A stretch of 22,500 nucleotides of DNA from Prorocentrum cordatum (lineage: Eukaryota; Sar; Dinophyceae; Prorocentrales; Prorocentraceae), in assembly GCA_963575745.1 (NCBI GenBank), contig CAUYUJ010009804.1, forward strand, positions 1-22,500, in the 5' to 3' direction. The translations under genes were made by a program, and so were the position numbers. This document shows, piece by piece, positions 10,293 to 18,638 of the stretch (its first letter is position 1; each line of letters opens with the position of its first letter). Under the pieces are notes generated by a model. That model had not been told where the DNA came from, did no database searches, and saw only the letters and a program-made list of their open reading frames with translations.

Positions 10293-10448
10293 CGCGCGGC
10301 CCACCTGCCGCGCGATGTCCAGCTGCTTTTCGAGCCCGTCGTCCGCATCCGTGGCCTCCTTCATGTGGGGCCCCTGCGGCATCGGCTCCGGCCCGTCGGC
10401 CGTGGGGTTGATGGTCATCGACTCGGAGCCACCCATTGCGCGAGCGCC
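10293..10448 (-). other. Possible coding remnant, minus strand
   Basis: Between the GAC/GGC array and a GGA array lies about 155 bp whose minus-strand reading is compositionally protein-like: GGSESMTINPTADGPEPM followed by PQGPHMKEATDADDGLEKQL and an IARQVGR segment. The frame runs on into low-complexity Val and Leu readings of the arrays, so only this island could be coding. No family is recognised. It lies on the same strand as the 9028-9143 candidate, so the two could be exons or relics of one gene, but nothing links them directly. Confidence 0.22.
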
Positions 10449-10524
10449 GCGTCCGCTCTCTTGGCGGGCTGAGGTAGCCTGGACGAGCGAGCGCGCAACC
10501 AGGTCCGGAAACGCATTCCAGCAC

Positions 10525-10672
10525 AGGAGGGGGAGGAGGAGGGGGAGGGGGAGGAGGAGGAGGAGGAGGAGGAGGAGGAGGAGGGGAGGAGGAGAGGAGG
10601 AGGAGGAGGAGGAGAGGAGGAGGAGGAGGAGGAGGAGGAGGAGGAGGAGGAGGAGGAGGAGGAGGAGGAGCG
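10525..10672. repeat. Third (GGA)n purine tract
   Basis: GGA triplets with a few GGGA and AGAGG interruptions on the + strand, about 145 bp, in the same orientation as the tracts at 6788 and 7405. Flanking frames read as poly-Arg, poly-Glu, poly-Leu or poly-Ser and are disregarded. Confidence 0.95.
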
Positions 10673-11340
10673 GCCATTCCCGTTCATTGCGACGTTGGCA
10701 TTGGTCTCTGACACCGCGTGGATCGCTCCGCCTTGGAGGATCGCGGCTCTCCGACAGCGCAGAGATCGTCCGACGTCGGCCGCTTCCGGGACACCAGCGG
10801 CGTTCCACCTCGAACGCCTGCGCCGGGGTCGACGACGCGTCGACGCGGCGCGAACCTGCCGTGCCGGTCGACACATGTCTCGAGATATGAGGTTTTCGGA
10901 TGGTGAACGTTTTCTTGTTCGGCGTTTCGACATTTGGCGGAAGGGGAGGGGGCAGCGGGGGGGGGGGTCTGGCTCTGGAACTCCGCTCAGCGCCATTGCC
11001 TGCGACAGCGCGTCCTGTGGGGGAGACCCCACCTGCTCGAAACAGGCGACAGAAACCGCCAGGATCTACTCCATGGGGAGGGAGGGGGGTGTGCGAGGGC
11101 CCTCGTCGATCGGCAAAACGATGAGTAAGAAAACGACCACGTTTGGGGATGTTTTCGAACCTGTTTGAGCCTCTGGGGTCGCCACGGCAGTTTGCGGCAC
11201 CCTGTGGCGCGCTCGCTGCTCGGGGGGCGCTGCGCCGCCCGTCGACTGCAGGAGGTCTGACAACAAGCTCTTGGGCCAGAAGGACTTCAAGAGTCGGGCG
11301 GCCACCCCTGATGAGATGGGACGTGGAGGCACGGTCGATC
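10673..11340. other. Unique GC-rich segment, nothing recognised
   Basis: Non-repetitive sequence with a G-rich patch (10946-10970) and several overlapping short frames on both strands, none with a recognisable domain. It precedes the pyrimidine and ATC arrays upstream of the retroelement gene. No LTR-like sequence shared with the downstream flank (17560-18300) was found. Confidence 0.4.
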
Positions 11341-11790
<450 letters not shown>

Positions 11791-11860
11791 CATCAGCATT
11801 CTCTGTTCAACACGCAATCGCTCCAACTTCCGCGCTTCCTGAGCCCCCCACTCAGTCGCG

Positions 11861-14800
11861 ATGGAGGGCGGTGCGCCTCTCGGCCCCGCGCCTCTTCGCG
11901 ACGGCGTGGCGGACCCCGTGGCGCGCAACTTGGAGCAGGAGATTGAAGTTTTGATGGACGTGCATGGCATCCCGCGAGCTGATCGTGTGGCCATTTCTCC
12001 AGGTATTGAGGGTCTTGACGCTGGACAAGGACACGCTCCTGGTACTCCTCAGTTCCAGGCCCCTTCCTCGTCGTCAGTCGTTCATCCCGTCGCGTCGCCC
12101 GTCGTGTCAGATGCAGCGGGAGACCGCAGCTCGGGTGCTGCGCAGCATCTCTTTCAGAGCGCTGAGGTCCTCGTGCCACGGAATGATCCGCCCAGAAATG
12201 CTGTCAGAGCGAGACACCCTGTGGCTCCTGGAGTTCCTCAGCTCCAGACTCCTCAACCTCCTCAAAATCTGACCCCGACTTTTCGGGCCCCTGCTGGGGG
12301 GGCCCACTCGGAGGCTCTTTCGCCTCCACAGGGAAGTCCCGTGCAGAGAGGCTCTGGAGGATCTCGCCGCTGGGGCGGGAGTCACGCGAACGCCGGCGCG
12401 CCAGGACGGAACCCAGTCACCCGTGCCGTGACGCCAGTCCGAGAGCACGTCCGCGCCCTCGAGTTTCGTGCTCAGACCCGCGACGGCGCAGCCTTCGCCG
12501 GCCGTCAAGTCACTGTTTCTCGTTCTCGCGCAGCTTCGCCTCGTGACAGACGTGGCCCCGAACAGTTCCAGATTGCAGCCCAGGATTTGCACAGCCGCAG
12601 TCCCTCCCAGAGGGCACGAAGACGCGCTGTCAGCTCACCTGTGGCTGCGCCTGCCGCCGTCCCCCTAACAGATATGGCTGAGCTAAGAGACCAGGTACAG
12701 ACGTATGTGGAGCATCAGACTGCTCTCGTGCACCGGGCAACCGCCACTGAGACTGCGATCTTGCGATCGGATCTCGCTAAAGGTTTGCAGGAAGTCGACG
12801 CTAGGTTGTACGAGGATCGTCACGTCATGTGTCAACTCGTTTCGAAGGTCGATGCTGTTGCCGCTCAACGTGGCCAAGACCACTCCGAGCTTGCCGCTGT
12901 GCACTCCGAGTTCTCTCATTTGGAAGCACGTTTTATCCATATGCGTGACCACAATGATACTCGCGCCAAGTTTCTCCACGATGAAATCCAAGCAGTTGCT
13001 GCCGCCAGCGCCGGCGCGGCTCCCTCAGCTCTCCAGGGCCAGATTATTGAGCTTCGTGACGCCACGATGTCTGCTACATCTGATCTTCGTGCTGAGACCC
13101 AACAAGTCCAACAAGATCTCTACGGCAAACTCTGTCAAGCCGAAAATGCTGTCAACCAGCGTCTCTCTGATTCCCAAGTTGATTCGATCCCAAAGCTCAC
13201 CGCCAGAGTCCTGACTCTCGAAGAGGCCGTGACTGAGCTGCGCGTTGTAAGGGCCCAGACTGGCCAGCTGGTGCCCCCTTCTTCGGTTGACGACCCCGCC
13301 GTACTGGCAGCCGTACAACGGACCGTGCGTGCGGAGGCGGACCACGTGCAAAGGCAGTTACACGAGCTTCGCTCTGAGAGGGATGCTGGAAAGGCACGGG
13401 TATCTGAAGTGCAGACCCGCCTGGCGGATACGCAGCAGGAGCTGTCGCGCGTAAAGGCCGACATGGATCAGCTACGTTCTCTTCTTACAGACCTTTCCCA
13501 GTCTACTCAACGACAGTATTCCGTGCTTACAGACAAGACCCGCGAGGTCCAGAGGAATGTTGATGGTTTCTCAGGCTGCATCGAACAGTTGCAACGTGAC
13601 AACATCATTCTCGAAGACCAATTCAAGGCCCACGTAGCTGATGCTACACAGCACACACCTGTACCACCACAAGCCCCGACCTCCAGACGCACTTCTCCCG
13701 GCGCCCCTGCCTCGAACGCGGGGGGTGTGCAGGGGGGAACCCCAGCCGCTGGCTACCAGCCACAGGCCCGACGTGTGTCACCGTCAGCTGCCAGCAGGAC
13801 CGCGGCCCCGGCCGCTTCCGCAGCACCTGCACAGGAGGCAAACTTCGACGCTGCAAGTTTTCGCACGCACTCACCAGTGCCCAACGTCCTTGGTGCTACT
13901 GTCATGCAGTCTCAATACACCATCGGAGGGAGCCCTGTTGCTACCATCACACCGGTGAAGGAGAGCGAGCGTGTGCGTGTTCCAGGTCTTCCCAGAATCG
14001 GACATGTTCTTGAGTGGCAGCACGCAGTCCGCAAGGCCTTCTGCAGTGCCTCTGGGCGTCCAGATGCTGCATACAAGTTCTTCTGTGTTGCAGAACAGCC
14101 CGGTGTGACACTGGATGATCTACAGGACAGCGGTGATTTCGCAAGTTTGGATCTGAAGTTCGCGGAAGCTTTACAAGCGATTCTCAGCAGCGAATTGAAA
14201 CTGGATATCAAATTGCTGGAGAACACAGAGCACAAGCACGGTCGCATGATAAAGGGACGTCAGATCTACTGGAAGATTTTGCGTTATTACGATGTGACCG
14301 ACGCCGACGATACGATTCATGATTTCGAAAGGATCAACACTCTACGTATGCATGGAGATGACCTCAAAAGGTTCGTGACGGAGTGGGACCAACTGCTCCT
14401 GGAGCTCCGGGAGCTTCCTCCGCCGAACATTATGGAGTCACTGTTTCGTACACAGATTGAGTTGCATCCTTGGATGAAGGACGACATGAACACGTACAAC
14501 AAAGCTCCTAAAGGGGCACCAGAGCGCTGTTACACTTGGCTCCACCACCGAGTCACAGCTGTTCTTGAGCTACACCGAACGCGGCGCAACCAGTACCACC
14601 TGAGGACAGGCAACAGGGACACCGCAGCCATCGTCTCTCCGAAGACTGGCTTCTGCGTGCCCTTCAGCAAGGGCAAATGCCCCAAGGGAAACGCGTGCAA
14701 GCTCCTGCACATGGTGGACTCCCGCAGCCGCCCTGACACTGGCGCCCCTCACAGCGAGAACTCTCGCCAGCCCCAGCGTTCTGCCCAGCCACCCGGCTCG

Positions 14801-17551
14801 CAGCAGCCTCACGGCGGCGCCGCGCGTTTTTGCCACAGATTCGCCAAAACTGGTGCCTGTTCGTACGGCGACCGCTGCCGCTACCCCCACGTGCCCGCCT
14901 GCAGCTACTTCCAGGCAGGCCACTGCGCCAAGGGCGACGCGTGCACCTACGCACACCTGGCAGCCAACGCTGCGACTCCGCCACAGAGCACCAGCCGCCC
15001 GCGGAGTCAGGACAGCCGTGGCCGCCCCCCCTCGCGTGGACCGAAATCTGGTCGAAACCACCGTTCGTCCAGGAGTCCGGGGGGATCTCAGCAGCCTCCT
15101 CGTGACGCCTCCCAATCTCAGACCTGGGATAACTGGCGATCTCGGCCCGCTCCCAACCAAGACGGGTATGAGAGTCAGGAAGGCACGCTCCACGACGACT
15201 CCCAGCGCGGACGTCGACCTTCTCGCGACTCAGACCGTACCAGCCAGCGGAGCAGCACGAGCACGAGGGCCCGGTCACCTGCCGCTCCCTGGAACCGAGT
15301 GTACGTCATACGCTCCAAACACGGCGCCCTGACCGGCACCCGCGCCGGCTCCCAGGCCGGCCCCGAGCGTAACCCCCAGCCCGGCTCGCCGCCCGGCGCC
15401 CTGACCGGCGCCTTTGCCGGCTCCCAGGCCGGCTCCCAGCCCGGTTCCCCACCTGGCGCACTGCTGCCTGGCGGCGCCCCCCCCGGCTCCGAGCACGGCT
15501 CCCAGACCAGCTCCGAGCCCGGCGCCCTGACCGGCACCCGCGCCGGCTGCCAGGCCGGCTCCGAGCACGGCCCCCAGACCAGCTCCGAGCCCGGCGCCCT
15601 GACCGGCGCCTTTGCCGGCTCCCAGTCCCGCTCCGAGTCCGGTCCCCAACCCGGCTGTTCTGAGCGCAGCACCTTTCTCGGCTCCGAGCCCGGCTCCCAA
15701 TCCGGCGCCGAGCCTGGCGCCCTGCCTGGTGCCTCGCCAGGCCCCCAGTTCGGACACAGCACGCGAGCGTCCAACAGTCCGGGGGGCACGCGCTGTTACG
15801 ACTCCTGTCGACTACGGCGCTCCCCCTCCCGCGACCGACGCCGCAGCAGCCAAAGCAATGATCACGACCCGAGCCCTTGTGATCGGCCTCCCGGCTGTCT
15901 TCGACCTCAAGTTGACGTCTGTCGTCCACGATCCTTCGCTCTCGCTGTAGTCCCTGGCAGGAAGACTCAGACGCCGAAAGGCTTGCAATGGAACTTTGCA
16001 GCCACAGAGATTCACTACTTCCCTGTTCAGACCAAAATACGTCGACACCGTACTTCCCCTAACCAGGGATATGTGGTCCACGTTCCTGATGTTCTTCCGG
16101 ACCACTGGCTGCAGACCTCCGCGGATGCGCTCCAGGAGGCAATCGAGAACGCCATCCGTTTGACCAAGCGCCTGGACGACGACCTCGACACCTGCATGCC
16201 GCTTGTCCCAGCCGGGGCAGTGCAGCAGGGAATTGCAGCAGGGCTAGTGCAGCAGGAAACTGCAGCAGGGACCATGCAGCAGGAAACTGCAGCAAAGTCC
16301 CCCGCGGTTCTCGCACGGTCTTGGGTCTTGGATAGTGGTTCTGCGCACCACATCACGGACAAGGACGATTTGACTCAAGCTGAAACATGTGGTATTCGTC
16401 GTGGACATGAATACGTATTGGAAACAGCAAACGGTGATCGAGTTGTTAATGAGCACATCAATGTTTCTGTGCCTTCCATTAACTTGCACACAGGTTCTTT
16501 GGCTCTCAAAGGTTGTCCGTCTGTTATTTCCATGGGTCGTCTCGTCGAGGATGAGGATTGGACCATCCATTGGAGCAGAAAAGATGGGTGTATTCTCTCA
16601 CCACCTGATGGTGGACCATCACGGAAGGCCCCTGTTCGCGACTACATACCACACGTTGACGCCGATAGCATGGAGTTAGTGTTTCCGCCTCCACCGAATC
16701 CGGGGGGGCACTATCCGTGCTGCGGCGCCACGAAGGACCAGCCACGGCAAGGAGATGACTCAGCTCCGGCTCAAAAGCCGTATGCTTCTGTTACGTCTTC
16801 AAGGACACGCCCGGCTACTGCTCCATCAGAGCATCTGGACACCAGAGCGCCCAGAGGATCTGGACACAGGAAGAGAAACCCACCTCCCCTGCCCCCGCGG
16901 CGCGGAACACGGGACTCTCCAGGAACGACCCGGCACGGAAAATCTTCCCGCTCCCAGGACTCTCCGGATCCGATTCGGCTGAAGAAATCCCGAAGCAGGA
17001 GCCCGCTGGCTCTGGCTAAGCCGTTGTTCTTTCGACAGACGGTCAAAATCAAGACCCCGGCTCTTAGTTCAGACCCCCCTGTGCTGAAGAGGCAGACGCC
17101 TCCCTCGCGTTCAGGTTGTTTTTGTGTCCTCCCTCGACAGCAGGTAGCCGCGAGCTCAGCCACCGCCGACCAGCCCGATCAGCCGGTCGATTGGGACCCC
17201 GATCGCCGATCGGACGCGGATCGTTCGCTGGATCCTGGCCTCGGCTTCCATTCGCCCACTCTCGGTCCGGAGACCAGAGACGCCGTCGCTCTCCCGAGCG
17301 CCGATCGCGCGTGGTCTGACTACATAACAGATGTCATAAGGGGTGCTGCCCATCTGGACGCCGAAATTGCAGCGGGCAACCGCAGCGAGTACGGCGCAAC
17401 GAAGGGCACGTCGAAAGGGGGAACGGAGGCCGACCCTGCCCCCCCTACACACCACAACTCCCCTTACGGTACATCATCTGGCGCGTCCTCGAGCCATGGT
17501 TCCGCCTCCTCTGGCGCCCCCATGGCGTGCCGCTGGTTCTGCCGCCGCTGA
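11861..17551 (+). CDS. Ty1/copia-like Gag-protease protein, 1896 aa, no integrase or reverse transcriptase
   Basis: Capsid/nucleic-acid-binding protein fused to a retropepsin-type aspartic protease. ATG 11861 is the first after an in-frame TGA at 11840-11842. Seen in order: disordered Ser/Pro/Arg-rich N-terminus (1-269); heptad-rich probable coiled coil (about 270-597); Pro/Ala linker; copia-like Gag core (about 706-912, with GRQIYWKI from 799); three CCCH zinc fingers (932-950, 991-1010, 1014-1032); Arg/Ser-rich stretch; Gly/Ala/Ser/Pro repeat domain (1155-1303); protease motif LDSGSAHHIT with Asp1491; the ISMGRLVEDEDW-type block (1557-1571) usual after copia proteases; then a Pro/Arg/Ser-rich tail. 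Known copia Pol proteins continue into integrase, RT and RNase H; none is visible here or downstream. The long coiled coil and triple CCCH set are unusual for Gag. The family is a firm call, dinoflagellate host probable, activity unknown. A C-run near the 3' end may shift the frame. Confidence 0.85.
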   Translation: MEGGAPLGPAPLRDGVADPVARNLEQEIEVLMDVHGIPRADRVAISPGIEGLDAGQGHAPGTPQFQAPSSSSVVHPVASPVVSDAAGDRSSGAAQHLFQSAEVLVPRNDPPRNAVRARHPVAPGVPQLQTPQPPQNLTPTFRAPAGGAHSEALSPPQGSPVQRGSGGSRRWGGSHANAGAPGRNPVTRAVTPVREHVRALEFRAQTRDGAAFAGRQVTVSRSRAASPRDRRGPEQFQIAAQDLHSRSPSQRARRRAVSSPVAAPAAVPLTDMAELRDQVQTYVEHQTALVHRATATETAILRSDLAKGLQEVDARLYEDRHVMCQLVSKVDAVAAQRGQDHSELAAVHSEFSHLEARFIHMRDHNDTRAKFLHDEIQAVAAASAGAAPSALQGQIIELRDATMSATSDLRAETQQVQQDLYGKLCQAENAVNQRLSDSQVDSIPKLTARVLTLEEAVTELRVVRAQTGQLVPPSSVDDPAVLAAVQRTVRAEADHVQRQLHELRSERDAGKARVSEVQTRLADTQQELSRVKADMDQLRSLLTDLSQSTQRQYSVLTDKTREVQRNVDGFSGCIEQLQRDNIILEDQFKAHVADATQHTPVPPQAPTSRRTSPGAPASNAGGVQGGTPAAGYQPQARRVSPSAASRTAAPAASAAPAQEANFDAASFRTHSPVPNVLGATVMQSQYTIGGSPVATITPVKESERVRVPGLPRIGHVLEWQHAVRKAFCSASGRPDAAYKFFCVAEQPGVTLDDLQDSGDFASLDLKFAEALQAILSSELKLDIKLLENTEHKHGRMIKGRQIYWKILRYYDVTDADDTIHDFERINTLRMHGDDLKRFVTEWDQLLLELRELPPPNIMESLFRTQIELHPWMKDDMNTYNKAPKGAPERCYTWLHHRVTAVLELHRTRRNQYHLRTGNRDTAAIVSPKTGFCVPFSKGKCPKGNACKLLHMVDSRSRPDTGAPHSENSRQPQRSAQPPGSQQPHGGAARFCHRFAKTGACSYGDRCRYPHVPACSYFQAGHCAKGDACTYAHLAANAATPPQSTSRPRSQDSRGRPPSRGPKSGRNHRSSRSPGGSQQPPRDASQSQTWDNWRSRPAPNQDGYESQEGTLHDDSQRGRRPSRDSDRTSQRSSTSTRARSPAAPWNRVYVIRSKHGALTGTRAGSQAGPERNPQPGSPPGALTGAFAGSQAGSQPGSPPGALLPGGAPPGSEHGSQTSSEPGALTGTRAGCQAGSEHGPQTSSEPGALTGAFAGSQSRSESGPQPGCSERSTFLGSEPGSQSGAEPGALPGASPGPQFGHSTRASNSPGGTRCYDSCRLRRSPSRDRRRSSQSNDHDPSPCDRPPGCLRPQVDVCRPRSFALAVVPGRKTQTPKGLQWNFAATEIHYFPVQTKIRRHRTSPNQGYVVHVPDVLPDHWLQTSADALQEAIENAIRLTKRLDDDLDTCMPLVPAGAVQQGIAAGLVQQETAAGTMQQETAAKSPAVLARSWVLDSGSAHHITDKDDLTQAETCGIRRGHEYVLETANGDRVVNEHINVSVPSINLHTGSLALKGCPSVISMGRLVEDEDWTIHWSRKDGCILSPPDGGPSRKAPVRDYIPHVDADSMELVFPPPPNPGGHYPCCGATKDQPRQGDDSAPAQKPYASVTSSRTRPATAPSEHLDTRAPRGSGHRKRNPPPLPPRRGTRDSPGTTRHGKSSRSQDSPDPIRLKKSRSRSPLALAKPLFFRQTVKIKTPALSSDPPVLKRQTPPSRSGCFCVLPRQQVAASSATADQPDQPVDWDPDRRSDADRSLDPGLGFHSPTLGPETRDAVALPSADRAWSDYITDVIRGAAHLDAEIAAGNRSEYGATKGTSKGGTEADPAPPTHHNSPYGTSSGASSSHGSASSGAPMACRWFCRR
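14654..14956 (+). other. Triple CCCH zinc-finger region of the Gag-like protein
   Basis: Finger 1 is C932-X7-C940-X5-C946-X3-H950. Finger 2 is C991-X8-C1000-X5-C1006-X3-H1010. Finger 3 is C1014-X7-C1022-X5-C1028-X3-H1032. All fit the RNA-binding CCCH pattern (C-X7/8-C-X5-C-X3-H), and fingers 2 and 3 are separated by only three residues. No CCHC knuckle (C-X2-C-X4-H-X4-C), the usual Gag nucleocapsid motif, was seen. Binding of the element's own RNA is the likely role by analogy. Confidence 0.85.
15323..15770 (+). repeat. In-frame GC-rich minisatellite encoding GALTG-AGSQ repeats
   Basis: Codons 1155-1303 are repeats built around GALTGTRAGSQ or GALTGAFAGSQ and SEPG/SEHG/SQPG units, encoded by GGCGCCCTGACCGGC and GGCTCC modules. 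The repeat stays in frame with no stop. It separates the zinc fingers from the protease domain and is probably disordered. The opposite strand is also open (Gly/Ala/Leu-rich), a shadow of the repeat. Confidence 0.85.
16217..16297 (+). repeat. Three 27 bp in-frame repeats before the protease
   Basis: Three adjacent 27 bp units (16217-16243, 16244-16270, 16271-16297) encode nine-residue repeats of the form xxQQxxAAx: AVQQGIAAG, LVQQETAAG and TMQQETAAK. They sit about 18 codons before the catalytic SWVLDSG block, at the Gag-protease linker. Confidence 0.9.
16319..16360 (+). other. Retropepsin active-site motif
   Basis: Residues 1487-1500 read SWVLDSGSAHHITD. The hydrophobic-hydrophobic-Asp-Ser-Gly core with a following H-H-I-T matches the copia protease signature (usually LDSGA/S-S-x-H-x-T/V). 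Asp1491 is the expected catalytic residue, so the active site is intact in this copy. Confidence 0.85.
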
Positions 17552-17640
17552 TTACGCAGGCTCGGCAGTTGTACCTCATGGACATCAGAGCATACCAGCA
17601 CCACATCATGATGGACGATGACATCTGCATACAATTTTGA
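17446..17640 (+). CDS. Candidate -1-frame extension of the Gag-protease protein
   Basis: The -1 frame relative to the main gene is open from 17320 to the TGA at 17638-17640. From 17446, directly after a C7 run, it reads a protein-like stretch rich in Trp, Tyr, Leu and Ile (LRYIIWRVLEPWFRLLW, later QARQLYLMDIRAYQHHIMMD), while the main frame dissolves into Ser/Gly/Ala and stops at 17551. C CCC CCT at 17440-17446 fits the X XXY YYZ slippery pattern in the main frame. Explanations are -1 frameshifting, a one-base loss in the C run of this copy or of the assembly, or chance. No domain is recognised. Confidence 0.3.
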   Translation, partial: YTPQLPLRYIIWRVLEPWFRLLWRPHGVPLVLPPLITQARQLYLMDIRAYQHHIMMDDDICIQF

Positions 17641-17810
17641 TGGCTTCCGAATTTCTTCTGACTTTTGAATTGCCTCTCACATCTTGGTCGATATCAAAAC
17701 CATACTTGTCACCATGGACAGGCCCAGCTGTATATGAAAAGGTACCGCAACCAGCCTACTCACCATTTCTTGCAGCCGACGCCGAGAATTTGGTTGGAGC
17801 GATGGCATAA
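17640..17810 (+). CDS. Small ORF overlapping the extension's stop (56 aa)
   Basis: ATG 17640-17642 overlaps the TGA of the preceding frame (TGATG). The ORF runs to TAA 17808-17810 and reads MASEFLLTFELPLTSW, then a Pro/Tyr-containing middle, ending near ENLVGAMA. Composition is balanced and protein-like, unlike surrounding repeats. No family is recognised. It could be a downstream coding segment displaced by another indel, a reinitiated ORF, or chance. Confidence 0.3.
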   Translation: MASEFLLTFELPLTSWSISKPYLSPWTGPAVYEKVPQPAYSPFLAADAENLVGAMA

Positions 17811-17937
17811 GTTTTGTGCGTTATCTCTGGGACGTTAGCTTCGCGATAGTAGAGCAGGTGACAACCTTATTATCGATTGCAGTCTTGACAAAACGGCCTA
17901 AAGAGCCACAAAGATGATTGTCTTGCATGTACTGTTG
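17811..17937. other. Unique 3' flank, nothing recognised
   Basis: A/T-balanced sequence between the small ORF and the AGCATC array. No LTR end or target-site duplication matching the 5' side was found. Confidence 0.4.
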
Positions 17938-18000
17938 ATCAGCATCATCAGCAGCATCAGCATCAGCATCAGCATCAGCATCAGCATTATTAGCATTACA
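17938..18000. repeat. AGCATC hexanucleotide array
   Basis: CAGCATCATCAGCAGC leads into repeated AGCATC units and then decays to ATTAGCATTAC. It belongs to the same ATC-derived class as the arrays at the left of the window and lies on the far side of the retroelement gene. Confidence 0.9.
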
Positions 18001-18231
18001 ACTATTATTACGACGGTTGGTATTCGTATTACTAATCGAACTATTGTCATAGGCGTCATCATAATATGTTTGAATGTGTGGCGATTGCCTGCCTTGATCG
18101 CCTCGTCTCGTGGGAGGGCGATGGCCAACCTGCGCTCATCATGCTATGACCTCTTTGGGTTATATAAGCTTGTTCCGTCTTCCGAGCTCGCTCGTTGGTA
18201 ATGGCCTTTGGCTGCGTTAGCTATCGGATAC
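18001..18231. other. Unique segment, nothing recognised
   Basis: Non-repetitive sequence. The frame 17914-18201 is open, but its first third reads the AGCATC array and the remainder shows no recognisable domain. Confidence 0.35.
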
Positions 18232-18395
18232 TTTACCACAAGCACCAACCAGTCATCATAATTCCCACAACCGTCACCTCCACAACTCATCATCAGCAGC
18301 ATTACCATCATCAACATCATAATCACCGCCACACTCACCACCACCACCACCACTATCATCATCATCGTCACCCTCAACAACACCAACAAGGCATC
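18232..18395. repeat. Degenerate ACC/ATC/AAC array
   Basis: Mixed CAC, CAT and CAA triplets on the + strand, more decayed than the other arrays, ending in CAACAACACCAACAAGG. A frame through it is His-rich and is not taken as a gene. Confidence 0.8.
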
Positions 18396-18422
18396 AACGC
18401 CTATGTGCGCCCTTCTCCCCAA

Positions 18423-18471
18423 GGGCACGGGAGTCTGGTCACTCTATTCGCGAGACCGGACTCCTGTGCCC
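18423..18471. other. Strong hairpin: 18 bp stem, 13 nt loop
   Basis: GGGCACGGGAGTCTGGTC at 18423-18440 pairs along its full length with GACCGGACTCCTGTGCCC at 18454-18471. Sixteen Watson-Crick pairs and two G-U wobbles (18429/18465 and 18436/18458) form in RNA, with a 13-base loop. No annotated gene overlaps it. It could be a structural RNA element, the tip of an inverted-repeat element, or a decayed DNA palindrome. Confidence 0.6.
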
Positions 18472-18638
18472 CTCCCCACCCACGAGGGGGGGGGGCAGCA
18501 GCCAGCAGCCAGCATCCAGCACTCATACAAACAACGAACAAAACAATCCACTGGAACCCATATAGGGGTCAGCTCGGCCCTGCCATCGCCAAACGCTCTC
18601 GCGCTGGCGAATCGACCCCGCTGGTCGCCTCCTCTACC
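18472..18638. other. Spacer, nothing recognised
   Basis: Contains a G run near 18486-18495 and a short CAGCAGCCAGCAGCCAGC repeat. No gene is supported. Confidence 0.4.

Noticed and set aside
15175-15929. Minus-strand Gly/Ala/Leu-rich ORFs opposite the gag-protease gene
   Set aside because: They are antisense shadows of the in-frame GC-rich minisatellite.
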